Positions 6,424 through 11,617 of a DNA stretch of 11,617 bases are shown here, piece after piece. Every line of letters begins with the position of its first letter. The stretch's first letter is position 1. Below the pieces are notes generated by a model. It was given only the letters and a program-made list of their open reading frames with translations, ran no database searches and was not told where the DNA came from. The stretch spans positions 65,909 to 77,525 of the forward strand of contig CAQUWW010000002.1 of the NCBI GenBank assembly GCA_948896875.1. Direction: 5' to 3'. Position numbers and translations under genes: made by a program. The stretch is from an uncultured Acetatifactor sp. (lineage in GTDB: Bacteria > Bacillota > Clostridia > Lachnospirales > Lachnospiraceae).

Positions 6424-7842
6424 ATGAAAAAACTGTTGAGTATTGTAGTAACATTATGTGCGCTGGCAGGAGCGGTGTTTTTCTGGACGCTTGGCGGGGC
6501 ACAGTGGCTGAAGATGAAGGCAGGAGCCGAGACGCTGGGGGCAGACGAAGAATTCAGTCAGGCAGAAGGAAAATACATATCCTACGAGGCAGCCTACCCG
6601 GTTGCTTCCCGGGTGGAAGAGTATTATTCAGGAGATCCGGATCGTGTAAGAAGCACAGGGTATGTGGTATATGATGCGGAACGGCAGGCATTTCTCTATG
6701 TTGTAGTTTCAGATAGAGATACCGGAAGGCTCAGTAACCTTATGTGGAATCTGAAGCTGACTTCGGAGATGCGGGCGGCAAAAGACATGGAGCCGGGGGA
6801 GATAGACGGTTCTCTGGAACGGATGGAACCGGAGGCGGTGGAAGCGGCACTGGAGGCGCTGGCGGACAGTGAGATCGTGAGTCTCTACAGCAGCGTACAG
6901 AGCAGTGACGGTAATTACAAGGCCTATTGCAGCGACGAGTACGGCAAAGCAATGGAGGCTATGTGCAAAGTCCTGGAACAGGGGGCGACGCAGACAGAGT
7001 GGTATTCTATAGAATATGGAAATATCAATGGTATGGCCTCATCGGATGCGGTGATTTGTATTCTGGCCGCGGGGTTGAGTCTGCTGATTTTCGTATTTCG
7101 GCTGATCGGGTTATTTACAGGCGGCAGGAAATCTTCGGACAGTAAGTTGTCGGATTCCGCCAGCAAACTGGACCGGTTTTTTGTGGCACAGAGAGATTGG
7201 GTGGAAGAATGGTGTGACTATAGTATGAACAGAGGGCGCCGTCTGGGTTATCTGTCTCTGCTGGGCAGCGTGGTGATTTTTCTGGCAATTGGCATTCTGG
7301 TCAAGGTGCCCACGCAGAAATTGCTTGTCTTCTACCTGCCTCTGGGTGTGCTTTTGGGAGAGATTGTGGGCCTGATGTTCTGGTTCGGGCAAAAGAGTCA
7401 GTCTAAACCGGCCAAGCTCATGAAACGTCTCAGAAAGAGTCTCTGTAAAGAGCTTCCTTCTGCCGCAGAGCAGGAAGATTTTGCCGAAGATATGTTGAAT
7501 ACCGGCAGCGAATGGAGATTCCGGGAGAAGACGAAGGAGTCGTTGCAGGAAGGTGTTGTGGGAAGCCGGTACTGGGTGTCTCTTCTCTGGAATGGAAGGA
7601 CCACGGTTATCGATTCCGAAAAGCTTGACAGAATTGAGACGGCTACCATATCCGGTACGGTGCGCAGCGGCAAGGTGAGGGTCAGCTACCTGTCTTATGC
7701 GGCAAGATTTTATTATCGGAATGCCACGCCGAAGAAAACCTGCGATAAGGCCCTGAGTTTTGAGTCGGAGGACACGATCGGCTTATTCATGGTGCTGGTG
7801 AGAAAGCGGGTTGGAGATACTGTCAAAATTACGGCGGAATAA
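6424..7842 (+). CDS. Membrane protein of unknown function, four membrane segments
   Basis: 472 residues from the ATG at 6424, chosen because GAGGAG (6411-6416) is seven bases upstream; the in-frame GTG at 6418 is too close to it. The layout visible: membrane segment 1 at about residues 3-25; an extracytoplasmic or soluble domain at 30-205, with an acidic region (DMEPGEIDGSLERMEPEAVEAALEALAD split over two helices); segment 2 at 208-229; a polar linker RKSSDSKLSDSASK; segments 3 (276-294) and 4 (300-321); and a basic linker followed by a C-terminal domain predicted as beta-rich, with YWVSLLWNGRTTVIDSEKL. I recognise no catalytic motif and no named family. It lies 15 bases before a second membrane protein gene, and the two are surely cotranscribed. 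The product may be an envelope sensor or scaffold, but this is only a guess from topology. Confidence 0.85.
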   Translation: MKKLLSIVVTLCALAGAVFFWTLGGAQWLKMKAGAETLGADEEFSQAEGKYISYEAAYPVASRVEEYYSGDPDRVRSTGYVVYDAERQAFLYVVVSDRDTGRLSNLMWNLKLTSEMRAAKDMEPGEIDGSLERMEPEAVEAALEALADSEIVSLYSSVQSSDGNYKAYCSDEYGKAMEAMCKVLEQGATQTEWYSIEYGNINGMASSDAVICILAAGLSLLIFVFRLIGLFTGGRKSSDSKLSDSASKLDRFFVAQRDWVEEWCDYSMNRGRRLGYLSLLGSVVIFLAIGILVKVPTQKLLVFYLPLGVLLGEIVGLMFWFGQKSQSKPAKLMKRLRKSLCKELPSAAEQEDFAEDMLNTGSEWRFREKTKESLQEGVVGSRYWVSLLWNGRTTVIDSEKLDRIETATISGTVRSGKVRVSYLSYAARFYYRNATPKKTCDKALSFESEDTIGLFMVLVRKRVGDTVKITAE

Positions 7843-7857
7843 GGAGAGCAGGAAAAT

Positions 7858-8505
7858 ATGGTTGGGAAGCTGACTTTAAAATATTGGATGAGCATAGGAG
7901 GGCTGCTTTTGGTTTGTCTGGTTCTGAGTGCGTCCTTCTGGAAGTATGGACCGGCCGCCCTTGAGGCATTGCAGGGGGGAGTACCTGCGTTGGCGAGGAC
8001 GGAATCTATGAGTAATATTTACGGTTTGGCCGTGCTTGGATTGTTTTTTATTTTGATATCTCTTGCTCTTATTATCAGAGGATTGACCAATTCCGTGGGA
8101 AAAAGAGTAAGGAAATACCTTGCCGGACATCCGGGAATTACGATGGCGCAGCTGGACAGTGACTTTGCGGCGGCGGAGCAGACAGGTAATGTGTGGATAG
8201 GCAGGGGCTGGACATACAACCATGATATGAACTATGTCGTAGTGGGAAATGCGGATATTGCCTGGGTATATCATGAGACAGAAAGATCAAGGAACCGGGT
8301 GAATTATTATCTTTGCCTGGCGCAGGTGGACGGAAATGTGGAAAGGATCCGTGTATCTGAGAAAAAACTGCGGCAGATGGAGGAGATATACGAAAGATTT
8401 CCGCATATTCTGGTAGGAAGCAACCCTGAATACGGATACATGTACCGACATGACAGAAATGCATTCCTGAATATAAAGTACCGTCAAAGTGCGGATCAGG
8501 AATAA
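7858..8505 (+). CDS. Membrane protein of unknown function, two membrane segments
   Basis: 215 residues. AAGGAG overlapping the stop of the previous gene, 12 or so bases before the ATG at 7858, is the likely ribosome site, which suggests translational coupling. Membrane segments lie at about residues 8-28 and 52-75. The cytoplasmic remainder begins with a helix-rich GKRVRKYLAGHPGITMAQLD and continues with a beta-rich part holding VWIGRGWTYNHDMNYVVV, ADIAWVYHETERSRN and a C-terminal MYRHDRNAFLNIKY. The pattern LDSDFAAAEQ.GN.WIGR.WT reminds me of an uncharacterised family found in Lachnospiraceae (perhaps DUF6709), but I cannot check that. It forms a pair with the upstream membrane protein, and the two may act in one complex. 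The phosphatase gene that follows begins only 76 bases later and could be in the same transcript. Confidence 0.85.
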   Translation: MVGKLTLKYWMSIGGLLLVCLVLSASFWKYGPAALEALQGGVPALARTESMSNIYGLAVLGLFFILISLALIIRGLTNSVGKRVRKYLAGHPGITMAQLDSDFAAAEQTGNVWIGRGWTYNHDMNYVVVGNADIAWVYHETERSRNRVNYYLCLAQVDGNVERIRVSEKKLRQMEEIYERFPHILVGSNPEYGYMYRHDRNAFLNIKYRQSADQE

Positions 8506-8581
8506 GGACAGAGAAAGCAGATTGACGGCTGAAATCCGAAATAATTGCCGACGGACAAAAACGGAAGAGCAGGGGACAAAA

Positions 8582-9202
8582 GTGAAAATATATCTTTTCA
8601 GGCATGGGGAAACCGAGTGGAATAAATCGTGGCGGCTGCAGGGGCAGAGTGATGTGCCCCTGAATGCGTTCGGCAGGGAACTGGCGGTAAAGACGGCAGA
8701 AGCGCTGAAAGAGATTCCTTTTGACAGGGGATTCTGTTCCCCTCTGTGCAGGGCTGCCGAGACGGCAAGGATACTTCTGGGGGACAGAAATGTCCCCCTG
8801 GTGGCAGATGACAGACTGAAGGAGATGTGTTTTGGACCATACGAAGGGGAATGCTTTGACGAGGCGAAAAAGCGACAATCCACACATCCGTTGTATCATT
8901 TCTTCTACGGGATGGAAGAGTATGTGCCGCCTGCGGGAGCAGAGTCCTTTCAGGATATTATGAAACGAGGCGGGGCCTTTTTGAAGGAGCAGATTCTGCC
9001 TTTGGAGGGAAGTTGTAGGAACATACTGATCGTGGCCCACGGCGCTTTAAACAGAGGAATATTGGCGGCAATCGGGGGGATTCGGCTGGCGGATTTCTGG
9101 CAGATTTCTCTTCCGAACTGTGCGGCAACGATTCTCACTTTGAAGGACGGACAGTTTCAGATTCTGGAAAAGAGTGTGATTTATTATGAGAATCCCAGAT
9201 AA
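8582..9202 (+). CDS. Histidine phosphatase family protein (phosphoglycerate mutase-like)
   Basis: 206 residues from the GTG at 8582. This start gives the short VKIYLFRHGE N-terminus normal for the family, with AGGGGA at 8571-8576 as ribosome site; an ATG 31 codons upstream would overlap the previous gene and add an atypical Lys/Arg-rich tail. The catalytic set is complete: Arg7 and His8 in RHGETEWN (His8 being the phosphorylated nucleophile), Arg57 in SPLCRAAETA, the acid Glu81 in KEMCFGPYEG, and His153 in VAHGALNR. It is a soluble cytoplasmic enzyme that removes phosphate from small metabolites or sugar phosphates. Candidates include PhoE/GpmB-like broad phosphatase or CobC-like alpha-ribazole phosphatase; no cobamide genes are nearby, and the actual substrate is unknown. 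Its last 17 bases overlap the start of the tatD-like gene. Confidence 0.93.
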   Translation: MKIYLFRHGETEWNKSWRLQGQSDVPLNAFGRELAVKTAEALKEIPFDRGFCSPLCRAAETARILLGDRNVPLVADDRLKEMCFGPYEGECFDEAKKRQSTHPLYHFFYGMEEYVPPAGAESFQDIMKRGGAFLKEQILPLEGSCRNILIVAHGALNRGILAAIGGIRLADFWQISLPNCAATILTLKDGQFQILEKSVIYYENPR

Positions 9203-9986
9203 TATAGCCCCTATTTTTGACACACATGCACATTATGATGATAAAGCTTTTGATGAAGACAGAGAGGAGCTGTTGTCCTCACTGCCGGAAAACGGGATTG
9301 CCAGAGTTGTGAATATAGGCGCAAGTATGGATTCCTGCAGAAGGACTCTTACATTGGCAGAAAAATATGACTATCTATATGCTGCTTTTGGGATACATCC
9401 CAATGAGACCGCAGAGCTGAATGAAGAAGTGTTTGCACAGCTGAAAAAAATGTGTCTGTGGAAAAAATGTGTGGCGGTGGGTGAGATCGGTTTGGATTAT
9501 TATTGGAAGGAACCGGAGAGAGAAGTTCAGAAGAAATGGTTTGCCCGCCAGCTAAATCTGGCCAGAGAATGCAGGTTGCCGGTGGTCATTCACTCCCGGG
9601 ATGCCGCCAAAGACACAGAGGATATTATGAAGGCGGAGAAGGCGGAGGAGATTGGAGGGGTGGTTCACTGCTATTCTTATACAAGGGAGACGGCGAGAAC
9701 TTTTCTGAATATGGGATTTTTCTTTGGAATAGGCGGAGTCCTGACATTTCAGAATGCCAGAAAGTTGAAGGAAACAGTAGAATATCTTCCTATGGACAGG
9801 ATTGTGCTGGAGACGGACTGCCCTTACCTGTCGCCGGTTCCGCATAGAGGAAAAAGGAACAGTTCTCTGAGCCTTCCTTATGTAGTTGCCGCGCTGGCAA
9901 AGATAAAGGGGATCAGTGAGGAGGAGGTGCGGGCGGTTACCTGGGAGAACGGAGTACGGTTGTATCGTATGGAGTATGGATTCTGA
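9186..9986 (+). CDS. tatD: TatD-family metal-dependent hydrolase (DNase)
   Basis: 266 residues, the usual length. The metal ligands of this amidohydrolase-fold family are all present: His14 and His16 in FDTHAHYDD, Glu100 in VAVGEIGLDYYW, His136 in PVVIHSRDA, His161 in VVHCYSYT, and Asp211 in VLETDCPYLSP; the late RGKRNSS stretch matches the usual RGK.N motif. HCYSYT replaces the commoner HCFSG, a mild variation. Family members are cytoplasmic Mg-dependent nucleases with 3'-5' exonuclease activity, linked to DNA repair and degradation. The ATG overlaps the phosphatase gene by 17 bases and no strong ribosome site is seen (only AAAAGAG further upstream), so translation is probably coupled. In many Firmicutes the gene lies by metG or ksgA/rnmV; here it does not, so it may be an additional paralog. 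The 3' end meets a gene on the other strand with an overlap of 50 bases. Confidence 0.93.
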   Translation: MRIPDNIAPIFDTHAHYDDKAFDEDREELLSSLPENGIARVVNIGASMDSCRRTLTLAEKYDYLYAAFGIHPNETAELNEEVFAQLKKMCLWKKCVAVGEIGLDYYWKEPEREVQKKWFARQLNLARECRLPVVIHSRDAAKDTEDIMKAEKAEEIGGVVHCYSYTRETARTFLNMGFFFGIGGVLTFQNARKLKETVEYLPMDRIVLETDCPYLSPVPHRGKRNSSLSLPYVVAALAKIKGISEEEVRAVTWENGVRLYRMEYGF

Positions 9987-10344
9987 CATCCGGATACAAC
10001 TTTTTAAGACCACAGTTTTCCGCCCACCTGTCCATATAACCTATGGCATCATTTTCCGGATCCGGAGAAATTATCACATAGCTGGCCATCTTAAATGGCG
10101 CTATTCTTTTAATCCTTATCTCCGAATAAATTTCACCCTGGTCAGATAAGTCTTCTCTCACGAGAGCATCAAGTTTACAGGTAAAAATCTCACACATTTC
10201 CACAAGCCTGTCCAGCTCTGGAACTACTTCATCAGATTCCCACCTCGACACAGTCTGTCTGGTTACGCTCATCCTGTCAGCAAACTGCTCCTGTGTCAGT
10301 TTTTTCTGCTTTCGCAAAAAACATATATTATTTCCTAAACTCAT
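9937..10344 (-). pseudogene. XRE-family regulator, apparently lacking most of its C-terminal GyrI-like domain
   Basis: From the ATG at 10344 (GGAGA eight bases upstream) the frame gives 135 residues. Residues 5-60 are a clear helix-turn-helix of the XRE/Cro type (LRKQKKLTQEQFADRMSVTR then QTVSRWESDEVVPELDRLVE). Residues 76-118 (IRIKRIAPFKMASYVIISPD, then PENDAIGYMDRWAEN) look like the start of the GyrI-like/AraC effector-binding domain that follows this HTH in full-length relatives, which are usually about 280-300 residues. The sequence stops resembling that domain at about residue 118, exactly where the frame enters the complement of the tatD coding sequence; the last 17 residues are just antisense to tatD. 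I infer a deletion that removed the ligand-binding half. The DNA-binding part could still be expressed and act as a short repressor, so it might not be inert. The family call for the HTH is firm, that of the partial domain moderate. Confidence 0.75.
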
Positions 10345-10370
10345 TTTTTCATCTCCGCTCAAATTATGAT

Positions 10371-10384
10371 CCAGTGGCCAGTGG
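10371..10384. repeat. Tandem CCAGTGG repeat, possible operator of the XRE gene
   Basis: CCAGTGG is present twice without spacing (10371-10377 and 10378-10384), 27 bases upstream of the XRE regulator's start. XRE regulators often repress their own promoter, and the place is right, but the repeat is short and could be chance. Confidence 0.3.
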
Positions 10385-10453
10385 TCATTTATTATTATGC
10401 CATATGGAAGAAGAGGAATCCACCACCTGCCAGATGCTTTTTTCGGTATCTAT

Positions 10454-10470
10454 GTAACATGGTATGTTAC
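10454..10470. promoter_or_regulatory. GTAACAT-GGT-ATGTTAC dyad, operator-like
   Basis: A perfect inverted repeat with seven-base arms (10454-10460, 10464-10470) around GGT. The form is that of a binding site for a dimeric regulator (MerR- or TetR-like). It lies between the diverging XRE regulator and the small open frame at 10566, about 44 bases upstream of the latter's TATAAT/TATACT boxes and about 110 bases upstream of the XRE start. It could control either direction, or be left from a lost gene. Confidence 0.5.
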
Positions 10471-10513
10471 CTTAATCAAGGGTGTTTCTTTCAATTAGTA
10501 CACATGGCTTCTT

Positions 10514-10529
10514 TATAATGTGCTATACT
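10514..10529 (+). promoter_or_regulatory. Promoter of the small split gene
   Basis: TATAAT (10514-10519) and TGCTATACT (10521-10529, an extended -10 with TG) lie 37-52 bases before the start of the small gene. No good -35 is seen 17 bases upstream of either. The extended -10 is the likelier element. Confidence 0.45.
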
Positions 10530-10565
10530 CTGTTATATGATTGTGTTTGTATTCGGGGAGGCAGT

Positions 10566-10729
10566 ATGATTATGATAAACGAAGGTGATATTGTTTTGTA
10601 TGATAGAGCATTATGAACCAGGGACATGACTACATGGGAATTATTCTGGAAGTCAGAGATAACATCATTATTGTGGCAAAGGGAAATGACTTACCTATAA
10701 ACGGATTAAAACGGGTTAAAATGAATTAA
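10566..10729 (+). CDS. Small gene, either frameshifted or two coupled micro-ORFs
   Basis: After a strong GGGGAGG site (10555-10561), an ATG at 10566 opens a frame of 16 codons, MIMINEGDIVLYDRAL, stopped by TGA at 10614-10616. The base before that stop starts a second frame in the form ATGA (ATG at 10613), giving 38 codons: MNQGHDYMGIILEVRDNIII then VAKGNDLPINGLKRVKMN, ending TAA at 10727-10729. Joined by one inserted base at the overlap, the two give a 55-residue protein that reads well: an acidic start NEGDIVLYD, then GIILEVRDNIIIVAKG, looking like one small beta barrel. So either a small single-domain protein has lost one base, or the pair is translated by coupling at ATGA. It could also be a chance open stretch. 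I know no family for it. Confidence 0.45.
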
Positions 10730-10749
10730 AAAGGTTTAAATTGGTTAAA
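10706..10749. repeat. Five TTAAA blocks at helical spacing
   Basis: TTAAA begins at 10706, 10716, 10726, 10736 and 10745: a period of ten bases for four copies, nine for the last. A/T blocks set at one per helix turn make DNA bend. They end just before the -10 box of the ATPase gene, so they occupy the -35 and upstream positions. The first three overlap the end of the small frame. Confidence 0.65.
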
Positions 10750-10762
10750 AATATGATATAAT
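10735..10762 (+). promoter_or_regulatory. Promoter of the P-loop ATPase gene
   Basis: TGATATAAT (10754-10762) is an extended -10 with a perfect TATAAT at 10757-10762; TTTAAA at 10735-10740 matches four of six bases of a -35 with a 16-base spacer. The start should be near 10769, so the leader is about 95 bases. The -10 box overlaps the left arm of the first palindrome, which argues for repression by a palindrome-binding protein. Confidence 0.65.
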
Positions 10763-10831
10763 AGAATCCAAGATAGGATTCTATTATCGAAATTCTATAA
10801 TAGAATCCAAGACAGGATTTTATTATAGAAT
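10758..10831. repeat. Tandem pair of long palindromes over promoter and leader
   Basis: Copy 1: ATAATAGAATCC (10758-10769), AAGATA, GGATTCTATTAT (10776-10787), a perfect 12-base dyad. Copy 2: ATAATAGAATCC (10797-10808), AAGACA, GGATTTTATTAT (10815-10826), the same apart from one base that gives a G-U pair; flanking bases extend its stem to 17 pairs (10792-10808 with 10815-10831). The right arm of copy 1 is also fully complementary to the left arm of copy 2 (nine-base loop), so three dyads are possible, with centres 19.5 bases apart. Copy centres are 39 bases apart. It can be a double operator, or an RNA leader with alternative folds; the first dyad straddles the start, so the DNA role is likelier for it. 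Confidence 0.85.
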
Positions 10832-10864
10832 ATATATGGATAAAGCGGATAAGGAGGTACATAT

Positions 10865-11617
10865 ATGGAACTCAGAGCAGAAGATGTCTTCCGTCCCGGA
10901 GCATTTCCTGAATACACCTATATATCACGAAAGTCTGCTATTTCTGACCTGCCCTATGAATTTCGACTGATACAGGCCATCAAAGTATCCGGCTTTCTGA
11001 CTTCTCTGGTAGGCCCTTCTAAAATGGGGAAGACCATTTTGTGCGAAAAGGTTATAGGGTTTGAACATATCGTAGAGGTTTCCGGAGCCGATTTTGATGA
11101 AGATACGGATTTTTGGAAGCTGGTTTCTGCTAAAGCAGGGCTTGCATATGAGGGTCAGTTTGCGTCCGAAAAGCAGATTCTCAGCACAAGTGATAAATAT
11201 ACCAAAAAAGAGACTTTCTCACTTACCAAGGATAAGATCATTGACTATTACAAGGAAAACAATCTGGTCCTGGTCATAGATGACTTTCACTATGCTCCGG
11301 AGGGGAAACGGATGCAGATTGCCCAGCAGCTCAAGGATGCCATCCGCAGGGGCTTTAAGGCCATTGTGGTGTCCCTTCCCCATCGGGCGGATGAAGCAAT
11401 TCGCCAGAATGCAGACCTTTCCGGACGCTTAAGCCTCATCAATATGGAGCCATGGGAAGTGGATGACTTAAAGGAGATCGCAAAGCTGGGGTTTGGAAAA
11501 TTGGGCATTTTCATTCAGGACTCTATCGCGGCACAGATTGCGGTAGAGAGTCTTTCTTCACCACAGCTGATGCAGTATATCTGTCTGAACATCTGCACCA
11601 TGCTGGAAATGTCCGGG
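10865..11617 (+). CDS. P-loop ATPase, 5' part (STAND/Orc-like AAA ATPase)
   Basis: The frame begins at the ATG at 10865, six bases after AAGGAGGT (10851-10858), and is still open at the window edge: 251 residues are visible, without stop. There is a Walker A motif GPSKMGKT (residues 50-57, Lys56 and Thr57) and a Walker B strand LVLVIDD (134-140, acids 139-140) continued by FHYAPEGKR. A strand AIVVSLPHR (166-174) fits sensor 1, and DLSGRLS (184-190) carries an arginine of the kind used as a finger. SSPQLMQYICLNIC (231-244) begins a helical lid. Before Walker A is the sequence FRPGAFPEYTYISRK. This order is that of AAA ATPases of the Orc/STAND type, used by bacteria in signalling, transcription control and defence against phages. 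The effector part, if any, would be in the missing C-terminal half or in the next genes. It is a soluble cytoplasmic protein. I do not recognise a named system. Confidence 0.85.
   Translation, partial: MELRAEDVFRPGAFPEYTYISRKSAISDLPYEFRLIQAIKVSGFLTSLVGPSKMGKTILCEKVIGFEHIVEVSGADFDEDTDFWKLVSAKAGLAYEGQFASEKQILSTSDKYTKKETFSLTKDKIIDYYKENNLVLVIDDFHYAPEGKRMQIAQQLKDAIRRGFKAIVVSLPHRADEAIRQNADLSGRLSLINMEPWEVDDLKEIAKLGFGKLGIFIQDSIAAQIAVESLSSPQLMQYICLNICTMLEMSG

Noticed and set aside
8489..8581. ATG start for the histidine phosphatase, 31 codons upstream
   Set aside because: It would add a basic tail not seen in the family and overlap the previous gene; the GTG at 8582 has a ribosome site and puts RHGE at the usual place.
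8138..9040. Open frame of 300 codons on the minus strand
   Set aside because: Antisense to the end of the membrane-protein gene and the phosphatase, both of which are well supported; its sequence is rich in Pro, His, Phe and Ser like a shadow frame.
10758..10831. CRISPR array
   Set aside because: Only two copies, nearly adjacent, each a long palindrome with a fixed loop; no spacers of even length and no cas genes.

Overview
The window looks like chromosome from a Gram-positive, mid-GC gut Firmicute, most probably a Lachnospiraceae (Clostridia). Evidence: AGGAGG-type ribosome binding sites close to the starts, sigma-A promoters of TTGACA/TATAAT and extended -10 type, LplB/LplC/DUF3502-type sugar transporters without their own ATPase gene, a YesL-type membrane protein, and a single tRNA without an encoded CCA. 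The species cannot be fixed from the sequence alone.

Left part (1-5970): carbohydrate uptake. It opens with the 3' end of an extracellular solute-binding protein gene followed by a YesL/DUF624 membrane protein, probably the tail of one ABC-transporter operon. A 63-codon gene lies on the opposite strand with an excellent sigma-A promoter. Next comes a complete three-gene importer operon: LplB-type permease, LplC-type permease and a DUF3502-type substrate-binding lipoprotein, closed by a GC-rich hairpin. No ATPase is encoded here; such importers normally share an MsmK/MsmX-like ATPase encoded elsewhere.

Middle part (6000-9986): an isolated tRNA-Lys(CUU) unit with its own promoter, a strong hairpin in the leader and an unusual G-U-rich terminator. 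It is followed by two adjacent membrane proteins of unknown function, which are preceded by an extended -10 promoter and a helically phased direct repeat. Then come a histidine phosphatase and a TatD-family metal-dependent hydrolase whose reading frames overlap by 17 bases.

Right part (9937-11617): accessory in character. A minus-strand XRE regulator seems to have lost most of its C-terminal GyrI-like domain exactly where it meets the tatD stop codon. An AT-rich stretch of about 500 bases follows, with a GTAACAT dyad, a small gene that is either split by a frameshift or encodes two coupled micro-ORFs, five TTAAA blocks at helical period, and a tandem pair of nearly identical 30-bp palindromes. 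The palindromes overlap the promoter of a P-loop ATPase gene that runs off the window end. This ATPase with its elaborate control region is the best candidate in the window for an undescribed system (possibly a STAND/Orc-like signalling or defence ATPase), but its partners lie outside the window.
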